This document shows positions 1 to 9,218 of a stretch of 64,000 nucleotides of DNA, one piece after another. Position numbers and translations under genes: made by a program. The stretch is from Castellaniella hirudinis_A (lineage in GTDB: Bacteria; Pseudomonadota; Gammaproteobacteria; Burkholderiales; Burkholderiaceae_B). A model generated the notes under the pieces. It was not told the origin of the DNA. It worked only from the letters and a program-made list of their open reading frames with translations, and did no database searches. Positions within the stretch are counted from its first letter, which is position 1. The number at the start of each line of letters is the position of its first letter. The stretch covers positions 68,454 to 132,453 of the forward strand of contig NZ_JBLGTV010000008.1 in assembly GCF_047468865.1 (NCBI RefSeq), written 5' to 3'.

Positions 1-602
1 CCGATGCTGACCTGTTGACCGGCATCCCGCGCCTAGCCTGCGAAGCCACGCTCTGCCTGTCGTCCAGCCTGCGCCCAGGCGAATGCAACCCATCGCTGGA
101 TCACTATTTCGGCATCCTCAAATACAACCGTCATGGCCTGGATTGGGATGCGACGGTCGCCGCCCGCCGCGCCTTCCTGGCGCAGTGCCCTGCGGCCACG
201 GAACCCGGCATGGCCGACCGGGTGGACGCCATTTCACACGGCGCAGGCAAGTGTGATGCCGACTATCTGAATCGCAACTACGCGGACACCGCCTACAAAT
301 GGCGACTGCGCGGCTACCGATACGACGCATCCACCGGCAACCGGGAACCCATCTACGAAGTCCAACCGCTGCCCACCGTGACGCTGACGCAGTTGCCCGC
401 CTGGTGCGTGGCCTACAACGATCACGCCTGGACTTACGAACTGTCCATCCGCTATGTCGGTCGCCCGACCATGGGCGGGCGCTGGGTCAAGGCCGTGGAC
501 TATGACGCGGCCCAGGCCAAATGGGACGCGGATCACAACGGCCAATGGGCCGCAGGCTGGAATTTTTCATTGTCCGACCCCAGGCACCGGGCCGGTTTCT
601 AA
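1..602 (+). CDS. trbM: TrbM-family conjugal transfer protein (5' partial)
   Basis: The reading frame is open to the left edge and the first Met-like codon inside the window (TTG at 15) is not a convincing start, so the N-terminus, probably a signal peptide, is missing. The protein shows the TrbM signature LACEA.LCLSS..RPGEC near the visible start, followed by a conserved block with several cysteines. TrbM is a small exported accessory protein of conjugative systems whose exact role is not established. It sits 12 bp upstream of virB1 on the same strand, as expected for the first gene of a mating-pair-formation operon. The family call is by motif memory and is fairly secure. Confidence 0.8.
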   Translation, partial: DADLLTGIPRLACEATLCLSSSLRPGECNPSLDHYFGILKYNRHGLDWDATVAARRAFLAQCPAATEPGMADRVDAISHGAGKCDADYLNRNYADTAYKWRLRGYRYDASTGNREPIYEVQPLPTVTLTQLPAWCVAYNDHAWTYELSIRYVGRPTMGGRWVKAVDYDAAQAKWDADHNGQWAAGWNFSLSDPRHRAGF

Positions 603-614
603 AGGGGCCGCGCC

Positions 615-1250
615 ATGCTTCCTGCCCTGGCCTCCCTCGCCCTTGCCTGCGCACCGCACATCCACCCGGTCACGCTGGACGCACTGATTCGCCACGAGTC
701 GGGCGCACGGCAATACGCCATTGGGGTGAACAACAAGCGCCAGGCATCCATCCAGCAACCCAGCACACTGGAAGAAGCCCAGCGCACCGCCCAGGACCTG
801 ATTGCCCAGGGTGTGGATTTCGATGCAGGCCTGGGCCAGATCAACGTGCGCAACTGGCACTGGCTGGGCCTGGACAGCACAACGGTTTTCGATCCCTGCA
901 AGAATCTGACCGCTGCCCAGACCGTGCTATCCACCTGCTACGCCAGGGCGCTGCGCCATCATCGCCACCCGCAACAAGCCTTGCGGGCGGCACTGTCTTG
1001 CTACAACACCGGCAACCTCACGCGGGGCTTTGCCAATGGCTATGTGGGCAAGGTACTGGCCCAGGCAGGCATCGTGGTCCCGGCCCTCAAGCCAGACCCC
1101 GACGATGCGGCATCCGCTGAAGACGCGCCACCCGCCACGGCGGACAGCCCGGATACAGCACCAGCCCAGACACCCACCCAGCCACCCGGCACCCCGGACG
1201 GTTTTACGGCGCATCCCATCGCCGATGGCTTTCAGCCACCGGCCCACTGA
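615..1250 (+). CDS. virB1: VirB1-type lytic transglycosylase
   Basis: A 211-residue SLT-fold murein hydrolase that locally opens peptidoglycan so the secretion apparatus can be assembled in the periplasm. The N-terminal 12 residues are hydrophobic and end in Cys, a short export signal. The catalytic Glu-Ser pair is visible at residues 28-29 (IRHESG), followed by GVNN and the GLGQINVRNW block of VirB1 proteins and a later LSCYNTGN. The last 60 residues are Pro/Ala-rich and low complexity, as in other VirB1 proteins. It lies between trbM and virB2. Confidence 0.9.
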   Translation: MLPALASLALACAPHIHPVTLDALIRHESGARQYAIGVNNKRQASIQQPSTLEEAQRTAQDLIAQGVDFDAGLGQINVRNWHWLGLDSTTVFDPCKNLTAAQTVLSTCYARALRHHRHPQQALRAALSCYNTGNLTRGFANGYVGKVLAQAGIVVPALKPDPDDAASAEDAPPATADSPDTAPAQTPTQPPGTPDGFTAHPIADGFQPPAH

Positions 1251-1352
1251 TCCCTCCACAGCACCGCATCCAGCGCGGCCCGCTGACTTTCTCTTTCTTT
1301 TCCCACCCCACACCCCAACACGCCTGCCGGCGTCTGGGGCAGGAGTCATGCC

Positions 1353-1673
1353 ATGCAGAAATTGCCACACCTCACACTCCAGACAACCCCGCGACATTTC
1401 ATGGACAGGCTGGTGACACTCTGGACACTGGCGATGGTCAGTCACGCGACACGGGCGCAGTCTCTGGGCGGCCTGTCGCGCGCCCGGACCACGCTGCAAA
1501 CCCTCAAAGACAATCTGGACATCATTCTGCCGATTGCCGCCGTCATCATCGGCGTCATCATCTTCGTGCTGTACTCGGCCGAAGTGATGAGGAAGGATGA
1601 CGCCATCCGCTGGGGCATTGGCGTGCTGTTGGCCGGGTCCGCAGCCGAACTCGTTGTGCTGCTCTGGAAGTAA
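1353..1673 (+). CDS. virB2: VirB2-type pilin subunit
   Basis: A 106-residue protein with the VirB2/TrbC layout: a long N-terminal leader ending near the AxA-like ATRAQ (about residue 36), then two hydrophobic helices separated by a short charged loop (RKDDA). After leader removal it would be the major subunit of the conjugative pilus. AGGAG lies 7 bases before the ATG used here. A second ATG at 1401 would give a shorter leader and cannot be excluded. The gene is followed after 3 bp by virB3. Confidence 0.85.
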   Translation: MQKLPHLTLQTTPRHFMDRLVTLWTLAMVSHATRAQSLGGLSRARTTLQTLKDNLDIILPIAAVIIGVIIFVLYSAEVMRKDDAIRWGIGVLLAGSAAELVVLLWK

Positions 1674-1676
1674 GCC

Positions 1677-2078
1677 ATGGCGACCCGCACCAGCAGCACA
1701 CGCGCCGCCCGCACCGGCCACACAGACCAGTCTCCCGACCATCAGCCCCCGAACACCTATCCCGTGTTCAAGGGCCTGGGCCGCAAGGCGACCTTCATGG
1801 GCATCCCCACCACCCTGATGCTCGGCGCGTTCGCATGCGTGGCCATCATTGCCATGACAGCCGGGCTGGCCTGGTGGGGACTACTGCTGGTCGTGATGCC
1901 CACGCTGGCCATGCTCACCCGCGATGACGACAAAGCCATCGACATCCTCTGGCTGGAACTCAAGACCCGTCGCACGAATCGCCAGCAGCAATTCTGGCGC
2001 GGTTCCAGCTATGCCCCGCAGGGCTACCACCGCAACCGGCCCTGGCGCCGTTTGCTTTCCCGAAGGACTCTGCCATGA
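1677..2078 (+). CDS. virB3: VirB3-type inner-membrane protein
   Basis: A 133-residue protein. The N-terminal 30 residues are hydrophilic, then the VirB3 signature appears: PVFKGLGRKATFMGIP, two closely spaced transmembrane segments (about 40-80) and LTRDDDKAI. VirB3 works with the VirB4 ATPase at the inner membrane. Its 3' end overlaps the virB4 start by 4 bp, which supports coupled translation and this functional pairing. Confidence 0.88.
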   Translation: MATRTSSTRAARTGHTDQSPDHQPPNTYPVFKGLGRKATFMGIPTTLMLGAFACVAIIAMTAGLAWWGLLLVVMPTLAMLTRDDDKAIDILWLELKTRRTNRQQQFWRGSSYAPQGYHRNRPWRRLLSRRTLP

Positions 2079-4504
2079 CCGCAGCCACCGCACTGGCCGT
2101 TGATGAACGGCTGGTTTCCCGCTATCTGCCCTATTCCCACCATGTCACCGACCGCATCATTGCCTGCGACAACCACGAATACCTGGCGGTCATCAAGGTC
2201 GCTGGTCGGGCACCGGACGCCTACGGCCAGGCTGAACTGAAAGACTGGATCGAGGCCCTGCACAATGTGCTGCGCGGCCTGCCCATGGGCTCGCTCGGCC
2301 TGTATTCGCACATCATCCGCAGGCGTGTGACGGAATACCCCGACAGCACGTTTGCACAACCTTTCGCCACCCGTTTTGATGCGGCCTACCGGGCGACGTT
2401 CGACACCGCGGGGCTGATGGTCAATGACCTGTACCTGAGTGTGCTGATTCATCCCGTCGCAGACCCCGTGCTGGGCACCTTCGCCAGCCTGGAAAAGGCG
2501 GATGCAAAACGCCTGGCTCACTGGCAAGACGAATCCATCGAACGCCTGGACAGCGCCGTGCGGGCACTGACCGCAGGACTGTACCGCTACGATCCGCAGA
2601 TCCTCGGCATCGTGGATCGCCGGGGGCTGGCGTTCAGCGAAACGGCTGAATTTCTGGGGTTCCTGCTGTCGGGCACTCATCGGCCCGTGCCGATCAGCCG
2701 GGAACGGCTGCGCGAAACCCTGCCGCAGGCCCGTCCCATCTTTGGCCGCCACGGCGAGTTGGGCGAACTGCGCACCGTCGCCGGGTCACGCCTCTTTGGC
2801 ATGATGGAATTGCGCGACTACCCGGAAGCTACCAAACCAGGCCACCTGGACCGACTGCTGGGCCTGCCCCACGAGTTTGTGCTGACGCAATCCTGGGGCA
2901 GTCACACAGGAGCCGCCGCCAAAAAACTTGTCAAGAAACACCACAAGCTGCTTTTGGACTCGGGTGACGATTCGGTCAGTCAGGTCACGCAACTGGCCGA
3001 TGTGATGGACGATCTGACCTCGGCCCGCCTGGGCCTGGGGGATCATCATGCCACTCTCCTGGTGTATGGCACCTCGGCAGACAGCGTGCGTCAGGCGCTG
3101 GCGCAGACGGCCACCGCCCTGGCCGAAGACGCCGTAGGCTTTCGGCCCCTGGACCGGGCCTTGGAAGCCGGGTTCTGGGCGCAACTGCCGGGCAACTGGC
3201 ATTGGCGGCCCCGGCCCGTGCCGGTGACCTCCCTGAATTTCCTGTGCTTTTCCAGCCTGCACAACCAGCTGACGGGCAAGCCTGCCGGAAACCCCTGGGG
3301 GCCAGCCGTCACCATGCTGAAAACGCAGACGGGATCGCCCTTTTTCTTCAACTTCCATGCCTCCACGGAAGACCTGGACGAAACCGGCAAACGCCGCCCA
3401 GGCAACACCCTGATCATCGGCATGACGGGCACCGGCAAAACCGTGCTGCAAGGCATGTTGGTCACCCAGGCGCAGAAATTCGGGGCTGCCTGCGTGGTCT
3501 GGGACAAAGACCAGGGCATGCAGGTACTCATCATGGCCCTGGGCGGGCGGTACTTCAATATCCGCCTGGGGGAGCCGACCGGCTGGAATCCCTTTCAGAT
3601 GGAACCCACCAAGGGCAATGTGGCCTTCATGGTGCGCCTGGTCATCTACTTGGCCGAACGCCAGGGCGAAGCCGTCACCACCCGGCAACGGGCGGACATC
3701 ACCCAGGCGGTTCAGCAGCTGACCACGCTGATTGACCGACCGGCCAGAACGCTGTCCACCCTGAACACCTTGCTGCCCAACCCCTACAGTGAGGATGACA
3801 CCCGCAGCACCATCCACGCCCGCCTGGCCCCCTGGTGCCAGGGGGGTGAATACGGCTGGGTATTCGACAACCCCACGGACGATCTGAACCTGCAAACCGG
3901 CAGTGCCCGGCCAGCCCTCTTTGGCTTTGATCTGACGGAATTGCTGGACGATGACGAAGTGCGCGGCGCAGCCACCCTGTACCTGAAACACCGCATCGAT
4001 GCGCTGCACGATGGGCGGCGCATCATCAATCTGTACGACGAGTGCCAGCACCCGTTGAAAGACGCGCATTTTCAGGAGTCCATGCAGGACGCGGCCCGCA
4101 CCATCCGCAAGAAAAACGGGGTGCTGGCGCTGGCGACCCAGGAACCGGGGGCCATCCTCGACAACCCTGTCGGCGCATCCCTGGTGCAGCAAACGGCCAC
4201 CCTGATTCTCTTGCCCAACCCCAAGGCCCGCGCCCGCGACTACATCGAGGGCTTTGGCCTGACGGTCGCGGAATTTGAACTGCTCCAAAGCCTGGGCGAA
4301 GCCAGCCGCAAGTTTCTGGTCAAGCAAGGGGCCGGCGTCACCGTCGCCCAACTGGATTTATCGGGCTGCGACGACGAACTGCTGGTGTTCTCCGGCAGCC
4401 CGGACATGGCAGACATCGCAGAACAGGCCGTCGCCCAGGCCGGGACCGACCCCGCCGCCTGGTTGCCGGTCTACCTGGCCGCCGTCAAGCAAGCCCGCCA
4501 GTAA
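2075..4504 (+). CDS. virB4: VirB4 secretion ATPase
   Basis: An 809-residue ATPase of the usual VirB4/TrbE length that energises pilus biogenesis and substrate transfer at the inner membrane. It has an N-terminal CagE/TrbE/VirB domain and a C-terminal RecA-like domain with Walker A GMTGTGKTV (about residue 450) and Walker B INLYDECQ (about residue 651), followed by the conserved LATQEPGAI motif. The start overlaps virB3 by 4 bp. Nothing looks degraded. Confidence 0.95.
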   Translation: MTAATALAVDERLVSRYLPYSHHVTDRIIACDNHEYLAVIKVAGRAPDAYGQAELKDWIEALHNVLRGLPMGSLGLYSHIIRRRVTEYPDSTFAQPFATRFDAAYRATFDTAGLMVNDLYLSVLIHPVADPVLGTFASLEKADAKRLAHWQDESIERLDSAVRALTAGLYRYDPQILGIVDRRGLAFSETAEFLGFLLSGTHRPVPISRERLRETLPQARPIFGRHGELGELRTVAGSRLFGMMELRDYPEATKPGHLDRLLGLPHEFVLTQSWGSHTGAAAKKLVKKHHKLLLDSGDDSVSQVTQLADVMDDLTSARLGLGDHHATLLVYGTSADSVRQALAQTATALAEDAVGFRPLDRALEAGFWAQLPGNWHWRPRPVPVTSLNFLCFSSLHNQLTGKPAGNPWGPAVTMLKTQTGSPFFFNFHASTEDLDETGKRRPGNTLIIGMTGTGKTVLQGMLVTQAQKFGAACVVWDKDQGMQVLIMALGGRYFNIRLGEPTGWNPFQMEPTKGNVAFMVRLVIYLAERQGEAVTTRQRADITQAVQQLTTLIDRPARTLSTLNTLLPNPYSEDDTRSTIHARLAPWCQGGEYGWVFDNPTDDLNLQTGSARPALFGFDLTELLDDDEVRGAATLYLKHRIDALHDGRRIINLYDECQHPLKDAHFQESMQDAARTIRKKNGVLALATQEPGAILDNPVGASLVQQTATLILLPNPKARARDYIEGFGLTVAEFELLQSLGEASRKFLVKQGAGVTVAQLDLSGCDDELLVFSGSPDMADIAEQAVAQAGTDPAAWLPVYLAAVKQARQ

Positions 4505-4550
4505 CCACGCCGGTCACGCATGACCGGCCATCTCCACAGGACACCCCCTC

Positions 4551-5093
4551 ATGAAGCATGACGCAGATCGGCGCCGGACTGAGCACGTCCGTAGCCTGGA
4601 ACAGCAACAGATCCAGCAGATTCAGGAAGCCCTCAAGGATCACGCCTTTTACAACCGCCTGGGCCTGGAAATGCCGGAATCGACGGCCGCAGCAGACACC
4701 TTCCTGATCTCGATCTACAGCGAACGCTGGACCCAGGATGATCTGGATCGAGGGCAATTCAGCCAAGGCGAAGCCGTCATCGAGCGCGAAGCCGTCGATG
4801 CGAATGAATTGCAGCGTATCGCTCAGGACCACGGCATGGATTCGCCCTCCGCCTCGGACCCACGGCATACGCCGTACCTCTGGTTCTCGTCCTCGACCCC
4901 GCGTGAAGATCGCGAATATTTCGAGCAAGGTGTGCATAAGTATTACAGCCTGCACATCCATGAGGCCGATGGCCACCGCCCGCAACCCGCCGACTGGCAG
5001 CGCATCGCTGACCTGATCGGCGTGCGCTTCGATCACCCCCTGCAACCCCAGGGGCCGGCACATGAAACGGAGGGGCCAGAGCTATGTCCGTAA
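4551..5093 (+). CDS. hypothetical protein in virB4-virB5 interval
   Basis: A 180-residue, acidic, soluble-looking protein that I do not recognise. The N-terminal third is rich in Glu/Gln and probably helical (EQQQIQQIQEALKDH), the middle contains YLWFSSSTPREDREYFEQG, and no signal peptide or membrane segment is visible. It starts 46 bp after virB4, and its end overlaps the next gene by 10 bp, so it is translated within the secretion operon. Its position suggests an element-specific accessory protein, but the role is unknown. Confidence 0.65.
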   Translation: MKHDADRRRTEHVRSLEQQQIQQIQEALKDHAFYNRLGLEMPESTAAADTFLISIYSERWTQDDLDRGQFSQGEAVIEREAVDANELQRIAQDHGMDSPSASDPRHTPYLWFSSSTPREDREYFEQGVHKYYSLHIHEADGHRPQPADWQRIADLIGVRFDHPLQPQGPAHETEGPELCP

Positions 5094-5275
5094 ATTCTTC
5101 AGACCTGAACCGACCGCCCACGGCGGACGAAGCCAGCGGCATGGCCTGGTGGAACATCCTGAAACCATCCGAGCGGGCGTACTGGCTTACAAAAGCTGGA
5201 CCCGCCAGCAGCGTGGCCGACGCCTGGGCAATCTTCAAGCGGCACCAGGTACACCCCATCAACCTTTCACCATAG
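5084..5275 (+). CDS. small hypothetical protein (63 aa)
   Basis: A 63-residue protein whose ATG lies inside the end of the preceding gene, which suggests translational coupling. GAGGGGCCAGAGCT precedes the ATG and could serve as a ribosome site. The centre is aromatic and helical (MAWWNILKPSERAYWLTKAG), with no signal peptide or cysteine. It looks like a compact one-domain partner of the gene upstream. Function is unknown. Confidence 0.55.
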   Translation: MSVNSSDLNRPPTADEASGMAWWNILKPSERAYWLTKAGPASSVADAWAIFKRHQVHPINLSP

Positions 5276-5283
5276 GACACCTC

Positions 5284-5670
5284 ATGAACCGACGATATTT
5301 CATTGCTGCCTCTGGCGCTTCCTTGCTGACTATCCTGGCCGGATGCAAGACGGAGCCTGACGGGGAGAAGTTCGTGGGGTATTGGCTGACCGACCTTGGC
5401 CGCTATCCGCCAACGCTCATTCATATCAAACGCAATGGCGACAGTCTGCTGTTTACGGTGAATGGCTGGAACAATCTCGGCAAAGTGGGCTATCAAGCGC
5501 ATACGTCCCCCGCCGTCCCGGGCGACGCAGACAACATCCTCATCGTGGCAGGCACCAAGCATGTGGCCTACGACGAAGCTACCGACCAAATCACCTCCGA
5601 CAACACAACGGCCAAACGCATCACCCAGGCTGAATACGAGGCCGCGCTGGTCAAGAAACCCAGCCGTTAA
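5284..5670 (+). CDS. small lipoprotein of the T4SS operon
   Basis: Read from the ATG at 5284, this gives a 128-residue protein with a classic lipoprotein signal: Arg-Arg at positions 3-4, a hydrophobic core and the lipobox LAGC with Cys near residue 21. The mature part has the look of a small beta-rich module (GEKFVGYWLTD, IKRNGDSLLFTVNG) and ends in KKPSR. It lies between virB4 and virB5. A surface-exclusion or assembly role is possible, but I do not recognise the family. An in-frame extension upstream to 5062 exists but has no signal sequence and overlaps other genes. Confidence 0.65.
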   Translation: MNRRYFIAASGASLLTILAGCKTEPDGEKFVGYWLTDLGRYPPTLIHIKRNGDSLLFTVNGWNNLGKVGYQAHTSPAVPGDADNILIVAGTKHVAYDEATDQITSDNTTAKRITQAEYEAALVKKPSR

Positions 5671-5750
5671 CTGCCCGCACGACTGGCCTGCCTGAAGCGC
5701 AGGCCTCTTCCCGGCAGCACCACCCGCTGCCAATTCCATCGGAGTCTCCC

Positions 5751-6467
5751 ATGACACGCTGCAAGCTGATTGCGGCGGGCATTGCCCTGTCCGCTTCATC
5801 CCTCTCTCCCGTCCACGCCAGCGGCATCCCCACCGTGGACGCCGCCACCATTGCCCAACTACAGGAACAGCTACTGACCGCCAAAGATCAGTTGCAAAAC
5901 CTGACCGACCAGTTGGCCACCGCCAAAAGCCAGCTGGCGGCCTTCACACAGTCCAGCGGTTACGGCAACGTGGTCGGCAACCCCGATATCCGAAATCAGC
6001 TACGCGCCGCCCTGCCTGCCAATGCGCAGGACCTGCTGAACCGCTCCGGCAGTTCAAATTTGGATGGCGATGTGGGCCGCATCACAGACGAGGTGATGAC
6101 CCCTGTAAATTTCCAGGAGGATCGTCGAACGCTCTCTGAACGGGCGCTAAATATTGAAGCCACATCCAAGGCCATGAGCCAGCGCGCCTACGACGCCATG
6201 ACCCGACGCCTGGCGAACGTGGATGCTTTGCAGGACAAGATCAATCAGACGACCAATCCGAAGGAAATTGCCGAGCTACAGGCCCGCATCCAGATTGAGC
6301 AAGCCAACATCCAGGCGGAACAAGCCAGGATTCAACTTGCTTCGCAGCAACTCGATGCCGAGCGCAACCTGCTGCAAGCCCGCGCAGAACGAGTCTATGG
6401 CGGCTGGTTTGGCAACCAGCCAGGATCATCCAGCCATGCGACTGCTGCCGAACCTTCACGACCATAA
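5751..6467 (+). CDS. virB5: VirB5-type minor pilin / tip protein
   Basis: A 238-residue secreted protein with an N-terminal signal peptide cleaved near VHAS (about residue 23). It has the long coiled-coil pattern of VirB5/TrbJ proteins: Gln/Leu-rich heptads at 30-65 (LQEQLLTAKDQLQNL) and again at 150-210. VirB5 sits at the pilus tip and contacts recipient cells. GGAG precedes the ATG by about 7 bases. Its place before virB6 is the canonical order. Confidence 0.88.
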   Translation: MTRCKLIAAGIALSASSLSPVHASGIPTVDAATIAQLQEQLLTAKDQLQNLTDQLATAKSQLAAFTQSSGYGNVVGNPDIRNQLRAALPANAQDLLNRSGSSNLDGDVGRITDEVMTPVNFQEDRRTLSERALNIEATSKAMSQRAYDAMTRRLANVDALQDKINQTTNPKEIAELQARIQIEQANIQAEQARIQLASQQLDAERNLLQARAERVYGGWFGNQPGSSSHATAAEPSRP

Positions 6468-6476
6468 GGCAGCATC

Positions 6477-7427
6477 ATGACTAAATTTGATGCCTCGGTA
6501 GCCCCGCCGACTGGCCCCAATGAAATTGCCCAATGGGTCATGGGCCAAACTGAGCATGTTCTGAGCAACGCAATCAACGGCCCCATACAGGCCTTGTTCG
6601 AAGCCCTGGCTCCCATCGTCGTCGTGGGCTTGACCTTGCAATTTGTCGTCTATGCCTTTGCGCTTATGCACGGTCAAGCCGGCATGACCGTGACCGAATT
6701 CTTCAAGAAAGCCATCATGGTCGTCATCATCTCCCTGTTCTTTGGTGCGGGAGGCCTGTACCAGAACGACATCGCCAAGGCCATGGTCGCCTTGCCTGAC
6801 GACGTGACAACGCTGGCTCTGGGAACAGGTGATGTTGCCGCAGAAGTGGACAAACTGCAGCAGGAAACCAGCGAAGCAGCCAATGCCATGCTGGGAGCCA
6901 GCAAACAGCCCTGGTACAACTTCATGCCGTCCACGCGAGAAGTTCTGGTCAGCATCCTGGCCACCCTCATCAGCTTTTCCTCGGCCGTTGTGGGCAGCAT
7001 CATCATGGTGGTCATCGTCGTGTGCAAAGTGGGCATGGCGCTGGTGGTGGCGGTCGGCCCCCTATTCATCGCAGCAACGCTGTTCGAGCCCACCAAGCAG
7101 TTGTTCAACAGTTGGGTGTCACAAGCTCTGAATTTCGTATTTCTGGCCCTGTTGGCCGGACTCGTCTTCGGGCTGCTGCTTCAAATGAACATCCAACTGC
7201 TGCGCATGATTGCCGTCGAGACAGAAAGCGGCATCACGGATGTGCTGTCTTTATTCGGTGCGCAGATATTGGTCGGCATCGCCAGCCTTGTCATCATGAT
7301 CATGCTCCCCGGCCTGGCTGCAGGCCTGTCCAATGGCTTCGGTGCCCGCCTGGGGATTGGTTCTGCCGCCCATGGCGCCTTTTCGATTCTGCGCTTGCGC
7401 AGCATGCTGCGGCCCCGCGCCAAGTAA
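6477..7427 (+). CDS. virB6: VirB6-type polytopic inner-membrane protein
   Basis: A 316-residue protein with five or six hydrophobic segments (around residues 40-60, 75-95, 155-180, 185-205, 215-235 and 260-285), matching the TrbL/VirB6 family that forms part of the inner-membrane channel. A periplasmic loop containing WYNFMPSTREV lies between the second and third segments. The C-terminus is basic (LRLRSMLRPRAK), consistent with a cytoplasmic tail. It follows virB5 after 9 bp. Confidence 0.9.
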   Translation: MTKFDASVAPPTGPNEIAQWVMGQTEHVLSNAINGPIQALFEALAPIVVVGLTLQFVVYAFALMHGQAGMTVTEFFKKAIMVVIISLFFGAGGLYQNDIAKAMVALPDDVTTLALGTGDVAAEVDKLQQETSEAANAMLGASKQPWYNFMPSTREVLVSILATLISFSSAVVGSIIMVVIVVCKVGMALVVAVGPLFIAATLFEPTKQLFNSWVSQALNFVFLALLAGLVFGLLLQMNIQLLRMIAVETESGITDVLSLFGAQILVGIASLVIMIMLPGLAAGLSNGFGARLGIGSAAHGAFSILRLRSMLRPRAK

Positions 7428-7524
7428 TCCAGCCGCTGCCCCTGCTGTCTCCACAGTCTAGATTCGGTGTCTTTCTCATCCCATCATGGCCCGCCGCGCC
7501 CGGCAGGCTAGGAGTCCTTTACCC

Positions 7525-7674
7525 ATGAAATCCCTCATCGCCACGCTGACCCTGGCTGGGCTGCTGGCTGGCTGCGCCTTTCATGCGCCCCAGCCGCCGC
7601 AGCCGCCTGATTCGCCCCGCATTCCGGTCAATGCCACGCCCCCCACCTTCCAGGGAGACATGAACCATGGCTGA
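7525..7674 (+). CDS. virB7: VirB7-like small lipoprotein
   Basis: A 49-residue lipoprotein. TAGGAG lies about 10 bases before the ATG, and the signal ends in the lipobox LLAGC at residues 13-17. The mature part is short and Pro-rich (PQPPQPPDSPRIPV). Position between virB6 and virB8, size and lipobox all fit VirB7, the outer-membrane lipoprotein that stabilises VirB9. An entry-exclusion (EexN-like) lipoprotein is the alternative, because sequence alone does not separate these tiny proteins. The end overlaps virB8 by 8 bp. Confidence 0.75.
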   Translation: MKSLIATLTLAGLLAGCAFHAPQPPQPPDSPRIPVNATPPTFQGDMNHG

Positions 7675-8353
7675 CACGCTCAAATCCGAAGACATCGCCG
7701 CCTACCTGGAGCAATCCAGAGGCCTGGAACGTGACCACCTGGGCGAACTGATCAACAGTCGTAAACGCGCCTGGCAAGTGGCCTGCGGTGCGGGCATCCT
7801 GGCGCTGGCTGCGGTCGGGGCCGTCATCGGCCTGACGCCCTTAAAGCAGCCGCCTGAAATGTATGTGGTGCGGGTCAATGATGCCACCGGCACCATCGAG
7901 CATGTCAGCCGCCTGGGCCAGCCCCTGGAGGACTACGGTGAACGCATCGCCAAGTATTTCCTCAACAGCTACGTCCTGAACTGCGAAAGCTATAGCTGGC
8001 AGACCATCCAGGAGCAATTCGACACCTGCGCCCTACTCTCGTCGCCGCCCATCCAGACGGCCTACGGCAAACGCTTTGAAGGGCCGCAGGCTGTCACCAC
8101 ACGCCTGGGCACCCAGGGCACAGTGGACGTACAGGTTCATTCGATCACGCTGGGGGCCAACCAGGCAGCCATCGTCCGTTTCACCAAAACCGAACGCGAT
8201 GTGAACACGGGCGATGTCACGCAAGTCAGCCACCTGATTGCCACCATGGCCTATGAGTACGCCAAGGTGCCGTTGACCGAAGCCGTTGCGCGGCGCAATC
8301 CCCTGGGCTTTCAGGTCACGCGCTATGACCTGGCCGCCGACCTGTCGCGCTAA
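7667..8353 (+). CDS. virB8: VirB8-type assembly factor
   Basis: A 228-residue bitopic inner-membrane protein. A cytoplasmic segment of about 35 residues precedes one transmembrane helix (about 37-58), followed by the periplasmic VirB8 fold with conserved PPEMYVVRV, YFLNSYVL and SYSW blocks. VirB8 nucleates assembly of the secretion complex. It overlaps virB7 by 8 bp, as expected in a tight virB operon. Confidence 0.92.
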   Translation: MADTLKSEDIAAYLEQSRGLERDHLGELINSRKRAWQVACGAGILALAAVGAVIGLTPLKQPPEMYVVRVNDATGTIEHVSRLGQPLEDYGERIAKYFLNSYVLNCESYSWQTIQEQFDTCALLSSPPIQTAYGKRFEGPQAVTTRLGTQGTVDVQVHSITLGANQAAIVRFTKTERDVNTGDVTQVSHLIATMAYEYAKVPLTEAVARRNPLGFQVTRYDLAADLSR

Positions 8354-8381
8354 ACGCCCGGCGCATCCGAAGGAATCCCCC

Positions 8382-9218
8382 ATGAACACACCCCTGCTCA
8401 GGCGGCATGCCCTGGCATGCGCCCTGGGCCTGGCACTCAATCTGACCCTGAGCGCCAGCGCCCTGGCCCTGGAATACCCCCGATCCGCACAGCGGGACCA
8501 CCGTGTGCGCTATGTGAACTACAACGCTGCCGATGTCATCCAGCTCGATGCCGTGATCGGTGTGGCCACCCATATCGTGCTGGCCCCTGATGAACGCTAC
8601 GTCTATCACGTTTTCGGCGACAGCAAGGCCTATGCCTTTACCTACAAGGACAACCACCTGTTCTTCAAACCCACGGCCCAGGATGCGAACACCAATCTCA
8701 TCGTGGTGACCAATCGGCATGATTACAGCTTTCGGCTGTCCTACAGCGATCAGCGCAACGCCCCGGCCCTCTACAAGCTGGTCATCCGATACCCCGAAAC
8801 CGCAGCCAAACTGCGGGATCAGGCCGCCCGGCAAGCGGCCATCGAGCGATCTCTGCAAGCCACCGGCATGCCGGTGAACTGGCAAGCCTATACACGCAGC
8901 GGCGACACCAGCATTGCGCCCGTTCACGCATGGGACGATGGCCGTCAGACCTGGCTGCAATTTGCGCCAGGGGCAGACATCCCGGCGGTCTATCGCGTCA
9001 CCCCAGACGGTCAGGAAGTGCTGACCAACTACCACATGGCCGATGACCGCACGATGGTGCTGCATCGCACCTCGGCGCTGTGGCACCTGCGCCTGGGTGA
9101 ATTGGTGCTGGCCATCCATAACGAAACCTACAGCGCCACGACAGTGCCGCCCGATACCGGGACCACGTCACCGGCAGTGCGACGCCGGGTGAAGGGCATC
9201 TCAAGGAATACACCATGA
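8382..9218 (+). CDS. virB9: VirB9-type outer-membrane core complex protein
   Basis: From the ATG at 8382 (AAGGAAT about 7 bases upstream) this is a 278-residue protein with a signal peptide ending near ALALEY. It shows VirB9/TrbG hallmarks: RVRYVNYNAADVIQLDA at the mature N-terminus, the N-terminal domain phrase HVFGDSKAYAFTYKDN and the TNLIVVTNRHDYSF strand. The C-terminal domain holds VTPDGQEVLTNYHM. It forms the outer-membrane core ring with VirB7 and VirB10. A longer frame begins upstream but would lack the signal peptide. Its end overlaps virB10 by 4 bp. Confidence 0.93.
   Translation: MNTPLLRRHALACALGLALNLTLSASALALEYPRSAQRDHRVRYVNYNAADVIQLDAVIGVATHIVLAPDERYVYHVFGDSKAYAFTYKDNHLFFKPTAQDANTNLIVVTNRHDYSFRLSYSDQRNAPALYKLVIRYPETAAKLRDQAARQAAIERSLQATGMPVNWQAYTRSGDTSIAPVHAWDDGRQTWLQFAPGADIPAVYRVTPDGQEVLTNYHMADDRTMVLHRTSALWHLRLGELVLAIHNETYSATTVPPDTGTTSPAVRRRVKGISRNTP

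Noticed and set aside
4777..5799. Long minus-strand frame (340 codons) opposite the virB4-virB5 interval
   Set aside because: It is the shadow of plus-strand genes with good ribosome sites, has low-complexity composition and spans several gene ends.
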